NCBI RefSeq assembly: GCF_019924925.1
Contig: NC_067236.1
Span: 6,883,001 to 6,947,000 of the forward strand
Source of the DNA: Ctenopharyngodon idella
Lineage: Eukaryota; Chordata; Actinopteri; Cypriniformes; Xenocyprididae
Length of the DNA: 64,000 nt
Direction: 5' to 3'
Under the pieces are notes generated by a model. It was not told the origin of the DNA. It made no database searches and saw only the letters and a program-made list of their open reading frames with translations. A program made the position numbers and the translations under genes. How positions within the stretch are numbered: the first letter of the stretch is position 1; every line of letters starts with the position of its first letter. Shown here piece by piece: positions 49,614-59,910 of this stretch.

Positions 49614-50560
49614 TTAATTACTGCAAGAGAATCTGCTATTTAGAGTAACAACATCCCGGAAGCAGAGGCCGAACAGCTTCGTGCAACAGTTTCCATAACT
49701 TTGTCTAGTGCTAAGCTACCACCTTCTAATCTGAGTAAACAGGAGAAACAGTCCTTTACTTTTTTTAAGTAGGGATCCGAATATCACAATATTACCCTCG
49801 GATAAGGAAGATGTACAGTGGTGTTGAATATGGAGGACTATCATGAGGTGATCCCACTGGTAAATATAAGAAACAAGTTATCAGTTGTTTACAGTCATTG
49901 GAGAAGCAACAAGTGATAAATCGCAAATTGTATTTTCACCATTACCCTGGAGAAACCACACCTTCTACATATGGATTACCAAAAATACATAAGGAGGGTG
50001 TTTCACTCAGACCAGTTGTGAGCAGCATTAAATATGTTACATATAATGTGGTAAAATACTTAGCTACCATTTTAACTCCTTTGCTTGGTAAGACGAAGCA
50101 ACATATACAAAACTCTAAGGACTTTGTTGGTAAAATTAGAGGACTCACCCTAGAACCAGAGAAGACTAGTGTCCTATGATATCACGTCATTGTTCATGTA
50201 TGTGCAGACAGCACAGGTGGTTGAAATCGTAAGGGAGAGACTGAGAGAGAGAACACAACTGAAGCCGAAGGAGGTTTGTGTGCTGCTGAAATTGTGTTTG
50301 AACACCACATATTTTAAGTACAAGGATGTGTTTTACTGATAGAAGCATGGATGTGCAATGGGATCTCCGGTTTCACAGATAGTGGTCACTTATAAGGGGT
50401 AGGTCCCAAGCCATTGGTTCAGATTTGTGGACGACACATGGGTGAAGATCAAAAGACAGGAGATAGCTTTATTCTCTGAGCATATCATTTAAGTGGATAC
50501 AAACATCAAGTTCACTAGGGGGGAGATGTGGGAGAACAAACTTCCATTTTTAGTTCTATA

Positions 50561-51650
50561 AAAGTAGGGGAAAATAGTTCTGTTTTGGTTCTGTTCTGGG
50601 GTCCATTCTTTGTACCTCGCTTAACACATCTGAGATGATTCTTCTAGTAGTGAAAACTGATCTCTAGCTAATTTGGTTCTTTAAACAAATTTGCTGATTT
50701 GATTAAAATATCTGGATTATGTTGTCTCGGATTACTGCACGTTTTTGTGTTCATTGGAAATGGCAGATATATTGTTGAAACTATGATCAGCAATGCAGCG
50801 ATTGCTGGTGGGAACACAGTAATGTAATGACATCATATTAAAAAAAAGAACATCACACACCTGACAAAAAACTTGCCGAATTTCTGGACCTTTATAAGAA
50901 AACAGTCAAGCGACCAAAACAACATAAAAGTTATAATAGATAAATGAAATGTGTACTGTTTGTTAAATGGTTCCCAATTATTTCCATTATTTCACAATTT
51001 CTAGTATTTGTACAGACTTTACATTTTTATTTAAATGTTGTAACAATTCATTGAATTTTACCTGCGAAGCAGATTTGTTACATGACAGCATTAATTAAAG
51101 TTTCTTAAGGGTCAAAGCATTTTTCTAATGGCACAGCAGACAGCATTTTTTAACTGAGTTATCTGCATCTCCTGCGCTGCGTCAAGCCTCGCCCATAATA
51201 GCTTTCACCATTCAAATTAATGCACAGCATAGACTAACTGTACATCATGTGTGTAAGACAACAATAAAATTATTATTATTACAATAAAATAATAAAATAT
51301 TATTATTTATTTGTGAGGGAATTAATTATTAATAAATCTCTCAATAAGTAAAACTGTCTGTGTCTGTATTATGACAGACTACACATCATCATAATATCAT
51401 TTTCAAATACATTTTTAAATTATTATTGTTCCTAGTTTAAAAGGGTACAGTTGTAAGGAATTAGCAATGGCTGGGACGGACTTTAAGTATCACTTCCGTT
51501 TAAAAAGATGCAATCTAATTCTGTTTACATGAAATAAGCCTACTCCCGAGCAGGTTAGAGCTTAAGGACCTGTTGCTATGACAGCAACTCCGGGATGAGC
51601 TTTCAAAGAACCTAACAATCCTGGATCATGTCAAATCATCAGCAGTAAAA
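50561..51650. other. Intergenic sequence without a recognised gene
   Basis: AT-rich sequence with ATT and AATAAA runs around 51260-51310. No protein similarity is recognised on either strand, and no candidate last exon for the third MAL-like gene was found here. Confidence 0.5.
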
Positions 51651-51659
51651 TCAATATAC

Positions 51660-52430
51660 AGTCATGTGAAAAAGTTAGGACACCCTATTGAATTCCATGG
51701 TTTCCTGTATCAGGGCATAATAAAAAAATCATGTGGTCCTTGGCAGGTCTTAAAATTTGGAAAATAAAACCTGAACAACAACACATGACTTATCACACTG
51801 TGTCATTATTTGTTTAGCAAAAATAAAGCCAAAATGGAAAAGCCATGGGTGACAAACTTAGGACACCCTTACTGTTAACATAAGAATTAAGAGGATAAGT
51901 AGCAGTCAGGCACTGCTAATCAAATGTCTTTGATTAATCAATCATCAGCAACTCTATAAAAGCTGAAGTTCTGGCAGTTTGAGTGTCTGGAGCCTTCAGA
52001 TGTATGCTAACACAATGCCAAGGAGAAGACATCAGCAATGATCTTATAGAAGCAATTGTTGCTGCCATCAATCTGGGAACAGTTACAAGGCCATTTCAAA
52101 ACAATTTGAAGTCCATCATTTACAGTGAGGAAGATTATTCACAAGTGGAAAACATTCAAAACAGACACCAATCTTCTCATGAGTGGACGTCCCAGCAAAT
52201 TCACCCCAAGATCAGACTGTGTAATGCTCAGAGAAATTGCAGGCAGCCCAAGAACTACACCTCAGACTCTACAGGCCTCAGTTAACAAGTTAAATGATAA
52301 AGTTCAAAACAGTACAAAAACATGGGCGAACGGCTTAGTTTTGCAAAGTTGCTTCTGAACAAACCACAAGAATTCTGAAACGAAGTCCTTTGGACAAATG
52401 AGACCAAACTGCCTAAGATGAGTGACAGCT
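51660..52430 (+). mobile_element. Internally deleted Tc1-like element
   Basis: It begins TCATGTGAAAAAGTTAGGAC. A frame at about 52125-52300 encodes the Tc1-type N-terminal DNA-binding region (KIIHKWKTFK, then SGRPSKFTPRSD, REIAGSPRTTPQTLQASV). It then jumps to NKPQEF-like and ETKL-like sequence near 52360-52410, so the middle of the transposase and the catalytic DDE part are missing. Several stops precede it. Dead fragment. Confidence 0.8.
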
Positions 52431-52836
52431 TTTTTTGCCAAATCCTGCTTACAGTATGTAATTAACAGTGGTTTGTGAAGGTAGATGCTTTATTAACAAA
52501 TAATTTATCAGTAATGTTTATGTTGGGATGTGTAGGTTGTGCGGTGACAAGTACTGTAACTTGAAACTATTTCAAGGAAATGTATTTAAATGTATTTTAA
52601 ACGGGAAGTGCATTTCCTTAGACTTTCCCTGGAGTTAGTTCACCCTCCGCCTATGATCAGAAAATTCATATTTAACACATTACTGTACAAATTACTCTCT
52701 CCAAAAAGTATTTAATTATTACTAATTTCTAAGTCCTATATCAACCTCGACGAGTTAATAAATGATAAAAGGATAGACACGACATGGCTCTTTTAATTCT
52801 TTAAAATAAATAATATAAAACTACATAAATTATTCT

Positions 52837-53123
52837 GGTCACACTTTAGATTAGGGTCCAATTCTCACTATTAACTAACTATTAACTACAACTTTTGCCT
52901 CAATAAACTCCTAATCACTGCTTATTAATAGTTAGTAAAGTAGTTGTTAAGTTTAAGTATTGGGTAGGAATTGGGTATAGGATTAAGGATGTAGAATAAG
53001 GTCATGCAGAATAAGGCATTAATATGTGCTTTTTAAGTACTAATAAACAGCCAATATCCCATTAATATTCATGCTAATAACCAACTAGTTAATAGTGAGT
53101 TAATTGGACACTAAAGTGTTACC
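52837..53123. mobile_element. MITE with GGTCACACTTTAG ends
   Basis: GGTCACACTTTAGATTAGGG is mirrored by GGACACTAAAGTGTTACC. The interior has CTATTAACTA and TTAATAGTTAGT motifs. It is a common cyprinid MITE and non-coding. Confidence 0.8.
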
Positions 53124-53540
53124 ATTATTCTTATTAACTCACCAAAGTATTTAAAGTGAGAAGGATACATAAAAACCTGTATTTTAACATTAGACTTTAA
53201 ATTTACTATAATCCATATTATAATTGTTCTATAGTCTCTACACAGTATTTAGTTCAATTACATCAGAAGTAAATGTAATTAAATTACAGAAAAAATAAGA
53301 GTAATCCCTTACTTTACTTTTTCAAGGGAAAAGTAATTAAATTACAGTAACTAATTACTTAGTAACTTGTTACACCCAACACTGGCTATATTTATAAATG
53401 ACTATCACTCGAAGACCCGGCGCCTTTAACTATTTTAATAGTGAGTGTACACTCAAAGTCTTTGTTACACATCAATATGCTACAGACGTACATATTTTAT
53501 TGCTATTTGGTATGTATTGTTTTTATCATTGTGTTGTCGG

Positions 53541-53957
53541 TGTCACGGAGACACAGCCAGCGCCCACCAACACCCAAGCATCGTCACCAGATCTCTACAC
53601 TCCGCCCACTCATTCTCTCTCCCCCTGGAATACTAATCACGAGCACCTGCACCTCATCATCACGGACACTATATAGTCTCACGTTTCCTTCAGTTCATTG
53701 TCTGGTCTCGTCATACATACCTGGACTCCTTACCTGTGACTTACCTGTATTCCTGTCGATTCCTTCTTGTCACTTGTGTCCTGTTCTCCATGTTCTCCAT
53801 CCATTCCTGCAAAGACATTCCAAGTTACTCTCCAGCGAAGTGTCTGTTCGTTTGTGCTTGCATCTCTACTCACCATATCATCTGCTGTTACCTGTGTTCG
53901 TGTCTCTGTCAATAAACATCTGACATCTTACCTCTCTGTCTCCGTCTGAGTCTGACA
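53541..53957 (+). mobile_element. Solo LTR 1 (retrotransposon, Gypsy-like by appearance)
   Basis: It starts TGTCACGGAGACAC and ends GAGTCTGACA, flanked by an identical 5-bp TSD GTCGG (53536-53540 and 53958-53962). It carries a TATA-like box (CACTATATAGTC, near 53665) and AATAAA near 53910, as an LTR promoter and polyadenylation site would. No internal region adjoins it, so it is a solo LTR left by recombination. Open frames across it are not genes. Confidence 0.88.
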
Positions 53958-54298
53958 GTCGGAGGAAATGAAAAGCTTTTGTGCCTCGTGTTTACAAAGT
54001 ATATAGGCATAATGTAAAAGTGTTTGGTGTAGTTTGTGGGATGGACTTTCTTGTTTAACACGGGATGTTACAATTTTGGTGAAATTCTGTTTCTCGGATC
54101 ATAAAAATGTGTGCCCCCCCTATGAAAACAAAATCCCAGGACTTACAACCGTATTCTGCTGCTGTGTGAATGTGGCCTAAGTTATGAAAAAAAAAAAAAA
54201 AAGTTTTCCAGTAACGTTAATAGACCTTCGTTCAGAGTTATCTGGTCTTTAAAAAAAATATTCTCAAAATGCACAAAAATGTTATTTATACCTACATC

Positions 54299-54776
54299 TG
54301 TCACAGACCCGCCAGGCTCCACTGTCAGCCAATCACAGCGCACTTCCTCACCAGAGTACTAATCACACATACCTATACCTGTTCCCCATCAGCACTGCAT
54401 CACAGCAGATACTTAAGCACACCACTCACCTCAGTCAGTTGTCCGGTCTCGTTCATACGAAGGACTCTTCATGTTGATCTCCAAGACTTCTAAGATACTT
54501 ACCTGTTCTACTCCAGCGTGTTTTTTCCAGTCTCCGTGCTTCGTCGTCTGTGTGTGAGTTTACCCACCTTCATCGTGTGTTCATCCTGTCTACAGCCATC
54601 CATCCATCCACGATCTGCAAACCTATAAGACAAAGGACTCTATCAGTGTTCAGTTATCATTCCACTAAGACTCCATCTTCTACCCACTTACCTGCATTAC
54701 TGTGTTTACCGTGCTGTTCTCCAATAAACTATCATTTGCTTCCATATCTGTGTCTCCTGCCCTTCTGTCCGTAACA
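54299..54776 (+). mobile_element. Solo LTR 2
   Basis: It starts TGTCACAGACCCGC and ends CTGTCCGTAACA, flanked by a 5-bp TSD ACATC (54294-54298 and 54777-54781). AATAAA occurs at about 54723. It is related in layout to solo LTR 1 but only loosely similar in sequence, so it is a separate insertion of a related family. Confidence 0.87.
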
Positions 54777-55366
54777 ACATCTTTCATGTAAGGATTTTTT
54801 TTCTGAAATGGTTTGGTTGGATGTTTGTGTAACATTGTGCTCCTTGTTTCAGAATATTCAGATAACATTCATAAGTAACATTCCCATAATTTTTGCAAAA
54901 TGATAAAATGGAATGTTTCCTTAATGTTCACATAACCAAGAAAAAATGTTTAAAACTTTTTTAAAAAACAAAAAAAAAAAAAAAAACAATGTGAACTAAA
55001 TGTGAATGTTAGCAAAACGATCATAGAACATATTTTTTGTTACCTGGGTATCTTTTACAGAAATTCACATTTTTTCCACTAAATAGGGTTATCATCTCTT
55101 ATATATCAGGTTTACTGACAATGGCACCATCTGGCCATCTAAGTCTTGAAAAACAGTATCATCCAGCAGTGCCATTTATGTGCATTCAAAAGTAAACAAC
55201 ATTGTTTACCGGTAAAGTAACTTAAAAATTAATGTGCTGTTTGGCTTATGCTACGCTCAGTTAATTCACATCAATCATTATCATTACATTTAGGCCTTGA
55301 ACAGTCTGGAACCTGCTTATGTTTGATCCAAAAGTTCCAGGCTACACACTAGGCTACATAAAGAAC

Positions 55367-55506
55367 CAGGGGGATGTAAACTTTTGAACAGGATAACTGG
55401 TGTAAATTTTTATTATTTTGTTCTGAAGGGCAGTACTAAATAATTTTGAACAAAATAAGAACAATTTACACTGATCATCCTGCTCAAAAGTTTACATCTC
55501 CCTGGC
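55367..55506. mobile_element. Small hairpin MITE 3' of the third MAL-like gene's exon 3
   Basis: GGGGATGTAAACTTTTGAAC at the left is mirrored by GCTCAAAAGTTTACATCTCC at the right. TTATTTTGTTC and GAACAAAATAA form an inner stem. It is 56 bases beyond the end of exon 3, in the region where a last exon would be looked for. Confidence 0.75.
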
Positions 55507-55561
55507 ATCAATGAATGATATAAAGAGTTTACTTTCATTATCTGTGATGAATGAGTCTTAC

Positions 55562-57942
55562 CACAGCAGCAATGTCTAGCTGGTACACTTTACCATGTCC
55601 TTGTTTTAAGATTGTGACATTAGCCAAAAGCACTGCGACACTCAGATAAAAGAATACGGCAATGGCAAGATATCCAACATCCTATAGAGTGCAGAAGACA
55701 GAAGTAAGAACATATGTCATGTTCAGAGCTTTATTATTAATTGCCCTTAATAAACTATTAAAATATCTGGGTCTACATTTGAATTAATGTTGGTCTGAGA
55801 AACCAAACTTTGAACAAAAAAGTTCTGTGGTGGTACCGGATGATAATATTGTGGTACTTCAGAGAATTCAATATTATTATCATAATTGTCTTCAAAAAAC
55901 ATGAAATTATGTTTCTTACCAAGCCAGGCCAGATGCTGCTTTGGTTTATGCCAGTAATAAATATGAAGAACCAAAGAGTGGTGATAAGGAAGCAGAAAAG
56001 GGACACAAACATGACCCAGCCCAGAGGATTTCCTGGGACCAGATGGGTGGAGGCCACCAGGGTCCACACCAATCCACCAAACACCTGGAACAAACAAACA
56101 AACACACAGTAAACCTGAACACAAAGTCACTCATATAAAAACATATACATTTATATAAGACTACAAACACAGTAATTTATTAATCATTTCAGTCATATTG
56201 CCCTTGCCATATGCAAGAGACTGTCCATGAATCTTCTTAGTGATGATTTGTCTGGGTTAGGTCACCAGGTCTTTCTCCAACCCTTACAGGGTTTGGGATT
56301 TTCACACACATACATTCACACTCATACTGCATGTTTTTGGATTGTGGGCGAAACTGAAGCACCCATAGGAAACCCACACTGAGACGGGAGAACATGCAAA
56401 CTCCACACAGAAAGGACTCCTGGATCAGCCGGGGCTCAAACCGGGGACCTTCTTGCTGTGAGACAACAGCGCTACTGAGCTAAACTAAACATCTCAGAAA
56501 AAAAAGTTCCATGAACAATGTATAAATAACATTTTTGTGCTAAGATTTTAAGAACATTATTAAAGACCAGACAAGTTTAAATGAACATTCAATTAACATT
56601 ACTAGAAGATTGTTCATGACTCAGAGAATCTTGCCAGAACATTTGCCTTCTGAGAACATTTACTGTTTGTTGGATACATTAAAGGGATTGACATTTTATA
56701 TAGCAGTATTTTATAACAGATGTGAATCTCAAACTGTCCCATTCACACAGCAGCTTGCACACAGTATTGGAGTCGATTAAATTCCAGTGTCTCTGCCCTC
56801 ATCATCCGGCTTAGGTAGGATACTTCTGTGATTCCTGCTGCATTTTAACTAATTCAATAGGTGTGGCAGGAATTTCTTATGAAGTGATGCCACCTAATAG
56901 CTCCAAAATAAAGCACCCAGAGCTTTTCACTTTGTATTTTCATGGTTCTCAAGAATGAGGGATTGTCATGTTACCCGTCCGTATTGGCATCCATCTAATT
57001 CAGCCTCAACCAAATGGAAGATCATTTGTACCAAAATACCATAGAATAGCATTTTATTGGATACATGGCTTCTAACATCAACAACAAAATATATGTTTAG
57101 AGTTTTCTCCTCCCATTTAAAAGTTTATATGCCTGTTAATTTTGCAAGGCATAGGTTAACTGAATTTTATTATTTGCATTTAACATTGTTTTTCCCTGCC
57201 ATGCACCAATAGACCTGAAAAGGCCTGTAATAAAGCACAATGAGCTCTATAAACAGACAAATTATCTTGTGAATGAAACCTGCAGTCAGAAAGCATTTCA
57301 CTGTAATTTATTTCACTAGAATTAATTTCTTTCTCAGTTTTAAAAACTTATTATGTGTCCTATAATACAACTGGATAGGTTTAGTGCTATAGTGACACTG
57401 AGGTTTAGCCTTGACACAAATCCTTATAGCTATTCGTTTAAGCAACTGTCAAAAACACAATAAATGCCATGTTTCATAGTAGCTACATGTATATTTAAAA
57501 AAAAAAAAAAAAATTATATATATATATATAAAACTGTCACAAGGTGTGTCATAAAATAAAGGTTGATTAGCCAAGTTAATCCAAAACGTTTATAGGAAAT
57601 AACTGCCTTGACTCATCTGACACATGAAATTAACTGAAATAAAGTAGCAGTTTCTCCATGAACCATTTAATCTGATTGTTAAATAGAGAATATGTCTATC
57701 TCCTCCAATGTCCCAGACTCTTCTTACACTCTTCCTTTAACCCTGAGCTCTATTCAGTTGCTCATCCAAACTTTGAGACCACCAGGATGAAATAAATTAG
57801 GTTGTGGATCATTAAGGTAGTAAAGGAATGTATGATTTGATCATACTGGTTGCATACTTGCAAACTCTGGAATGAAGAGAATATCAGGCACAGTGGTGAA
57901 AATCTTAGTGCCACTGGGCATCACGCGCACTGAAGAAGCCAT
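55562..57942 (-). CDS. Third MAL-like gene, three coding exons visible, last exon not found (partial)
   Basis: Exons in transcript order are 57862-57942, 55920-56084 and 55562-55681. The junctions are phase 0 and the visible part gives 122 residues. Exon 1 is MASSVRVMPSGTKIF...FIPEF. Exon 2 has the MARVEL helices VFGGLVWTLVASTH and LGWVMFVSLFCF. Exon 3 has FFYLSVAVLLANVTI and ends YQLDIAAV as mal does. The first intron needs a GC donor (TTT then GCAAGT); the nearest GT (GCAA then GTATGC) breaks the frame. The loop in exon 3 is seven residues shorter than in mal A. Exon 3 ends with a normal donor GTAAGA, but no exon with helix 4 and the RWKS tail was seen between it and mal B. It may be lost, hidden by divergence, or the gene may be a pseudogene. 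It is closer to MAL than to MAL2. Confidence 0.82.
56290..56482 (-). mobile_element. DANA-like tRNA-derived SINE in intron 1 of the third MAL-like gene
   Basis: On the minus strand it reads TCACAGCAAGAAGGTC, then GGTTTGAGCCCCGG (a tRNA B-box form), then TGTGTGGAGTTTGCATGTTC. This is the DANA SINE layout known from Danio and relatives. The copy is diverged and truncated at both ends. Confidence 0.8.
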
Positions 57943-57966
57943 TGTGTATGTGTGTGGTACCAAAGA
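57943..57966 (-). promoter_or_regulatory. Possible 5' UTR acceptor before the third MAL-like start
   Basis: On the minus strand CATCCCTTTCAG stands 24 bases before the ATG, a usable splice acceptor. A strong donor (AGACAAAG then GTAAGT) lies at 60896 on the same strand with no coding exon attached. Together they could define a non-coding first exon about 2.9 kb upstream. This is inference from splice signals only. Confidence 0.3.
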
Positions 57967-58120
57967 CTGAAAGGGATGAACTGAGACTTCTTAAACTGTT
58001 TCCTTATCCACACTGTCCCGCCTTATCCTGTTTTCTGCAATATTTGCACTTCTCATTATTCAAATATGAGTTCTGTAGAACACTTTGTGTGTTGAGAAAA
58101 ACTGGTCAGATTAGATTTCA

Positions 58121-58331
58121 CACTCAGAAAAAAAATTGTACAAAAGCTGTCACTGGGACGTTACCCTTTAAAAAGCTTCTAATATGTACCATTTAAGTAC
58201 TAATATGTACACTTTTGGTATCAATATACATACCTCTGTGGTATAATATGCACTCTTTAGTTACAAAGGTGTACCTTTTGAAATTGTACTGCCCCAGTGA
58301 CAGCTTTTGTACCTTTTTTCTGAGAGTGCAG
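58121..58331. mobile_element. MITE with CACTCAGAAAAAAA ends
   Basis: The left end (CACTCAGAAAAAAAATTG, then ACAAAAGCTGTCACTGGG) mirrors the right end (CCCCAGTGACAGCTTTTGTA, then TTTTTTCTGAGAGTG). The interior has GTACC and TAATATGTAC motifs. It lies upstream of the third MAL-like start and is non-coding. Confidence 0.85.
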
Positions 58332-58533
58332 GAAAAGAAACGTTTTCTCCAAACTCAATGTTTTAACAATGAACTACAAAAATGAAATATAGAAATTAAA
58401 TGTTAAATGTTTCCCTTGTCAATGCATTTACAGTACGATGTCATTTTCTTGGTGCATGTACCAACATATTACAGATAAAAAAAGGTTGAAAAAGCTATTA
58501 ATATTGCACATATAACAACACTAGATATACAAA

Positions 58534-59910
58534 CCCGATTCCAAAAAAGTCGGGACACTGTACAAATTGTGAATAAAAAGGGAATGCAATGATGTGGAAG
58601 TTTCAAATTTCAATATTTTATTCAGAATACAACATAGATGACATATCAAATGTTTAAACTGAGAAAATGTATCATTTTAAGGGAAAAATAAGTTGATTTT
58701 AAATTTCATGGCATCAACACATCTCAAAAAAGTTGGGACAAGGCCATGTTTACCACTGTGTGGCATCCCCTCTTCTTTTTATGACAGTCTGCAAACGTCT
58801 GGGGACTGAGGAGACAAGTTGCTCAAGTTTAGGAATAGGAATGTTGTCCCATTCTTGTCGATCTTTGTCGCATCTTCCTCTTTATGATGTGTTTTCTATG
58901 GGTAAAAGATCTGGACTGCAGGCTGGCCATTTCAGTACCTGGATTCTTCTTCTACGCAGCCATGATGTTGTAATTGATGCAGTATGTGGTCTGGCATTGT
59001 CATGTTGGAAAATGCAAGGTCTTCCCTGAAAGAGACGACGTCTGGATGGGAGCATATGTTGTTCTAGAACTTGGATATACCTTTCAGCATTGATGGTGCC
59101 TTTCCAGATGTGTAAGCTGCCCATGCCACACGCACTCATGCAACCCCATACCATCAGAGATGCAGGCTTCTGAACTGAGTGCTGATAACAACTTGGGTTG
59201 TCCTTGTCCTCTTTAGTCCGGATGACATGGCGTCCCAGTTTTCCAAAAAGAACTTCAAATTTTGATTTGTCTGACCACAGAACAGTTTTCCACTTTGCCA
59301 CAGTCCATTTTAAATGAGCCTTGGCCCAGAGAAAACGCCTGCGCTTCTGGATCATGTTTAGATATGGCTTCTTTTTTGACCTATAGAGTTTTAGCCGGCA
59401 ACGGCGAATGGCACGGTGGATTGTGTTCACCGACAATGTTTTCTGGAAGTATTCCTGAGCCCATGTTGTGATTTCCATTACAGTAGCATTCCTGTATGTG
59501 ATGTAGTGCCGTCTAAGGGCCCAAAGATCATGGGCATCCAGTATGGTTTTCCGGCCTTGACCCTTACGCACAAACTTACGCACAAAGATTGTTCCAGATT
59601 CTCTGAATCTTTGGATGATATTATGCACTGTAGATGATGATAACTTCAAACTGAGAAACTCCTTTCTGATATTGCGCCACTATTTTTCGCTGCAGCATTG
59701 GGGGAATTGGTGATCCTCTGCTCATCTTGACTTCTGAGAGACACTGCCACTCTGAGAGGCTCTTTTTATACCCAATCATGTTGCCAATTGACCTAATAAG
59801 TTGCAAATTGGTCCTCCAGCTGTTCCTTATATGTACATTTAACTTTTCCGGCCTCTTATTGCTACCTGTCCCAACTTTTTTGGAATGTGTAGCTCTCATG
59901 AAATCCAAAA
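58534..59910 (-). mobile_element. Tc1-like transposon, right end truncated
   Basis: The left outer repeat CCGATTCCAAAAAAGTCGGG lies near 58535 and an inner copy CTCAAAAAAGTTGGGAC near 58724. The right inner copy GTCCCAACTTTTTTGGAA lies at about 59868. The right outer repeat is missing: similarity to the left side stops near 59910. Inner and outer copies give the IR/DR layout known in several Tc1-like families. It carries the broken transposase described separately. Confidence 0.85.
58760..59724 (-). pseudogene. Broken Tc1-like DDE transposase
   Basis: The N-terminus MSRGSPIPPMLQRKIV starts at 59724. Near 59650 the frame shifts and a few residues of the helix-turn-helix linker are missing (QKGVS runs into LKLSSSTVHNIIQRF). 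The long middle frame (58882-59649, 255 residues) keeps the first catalytic Asp in LWSDKSKFE, the second in IFQHDNARPHTA, and the end SPDLLPIEN where the third acidic residue sits. After IEN the expected tryptophan-containing stretch is deleted and the frame shifts; the C-terminal tail (LVSSVPRRLQTVI) is in another frame. Not functional as it stands. Confidence 0.88.

Larger units (their letters stand above)
47620..50560 (+). mobile_element. Degenerate Penelope-like retroelement, interrupted by other elements
   Basis: Translated fragments in shifting frames match the Penelope-like reverse transcriptase family. An N-terminal piece at about 48700-48840 includes EKTARKADYTNHVRF. NNIPEAEAEQLRA is at about 49650. 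The RT core piece YGLPKIHKEGVSLRPVVSS is at about 49970-50030. HGCAMGSPVSQIV is at about 50345-50385, and WFRFVDDTWVKI at about 50420-50450. Several stops and frameshifts show it is dead. An inverted pair, ACATCCAGGTTGTAAAAT (about 47629) and ATTTTATAACCTGGATGT (about 48669), flanks the 5' part. The phrase GACGTTTCGGTGTTTATCC near 47711 is typical of Penelope pseudo-LTRs as I recall them. Confidence 0.85.

Noticed and set aside
53398..53949. Overlapping open frames of up to 160 residues
   Set aside because: They cover solo LTR 1 in three frames at once, which is explained by the C/T-rich LTR and not by coding.
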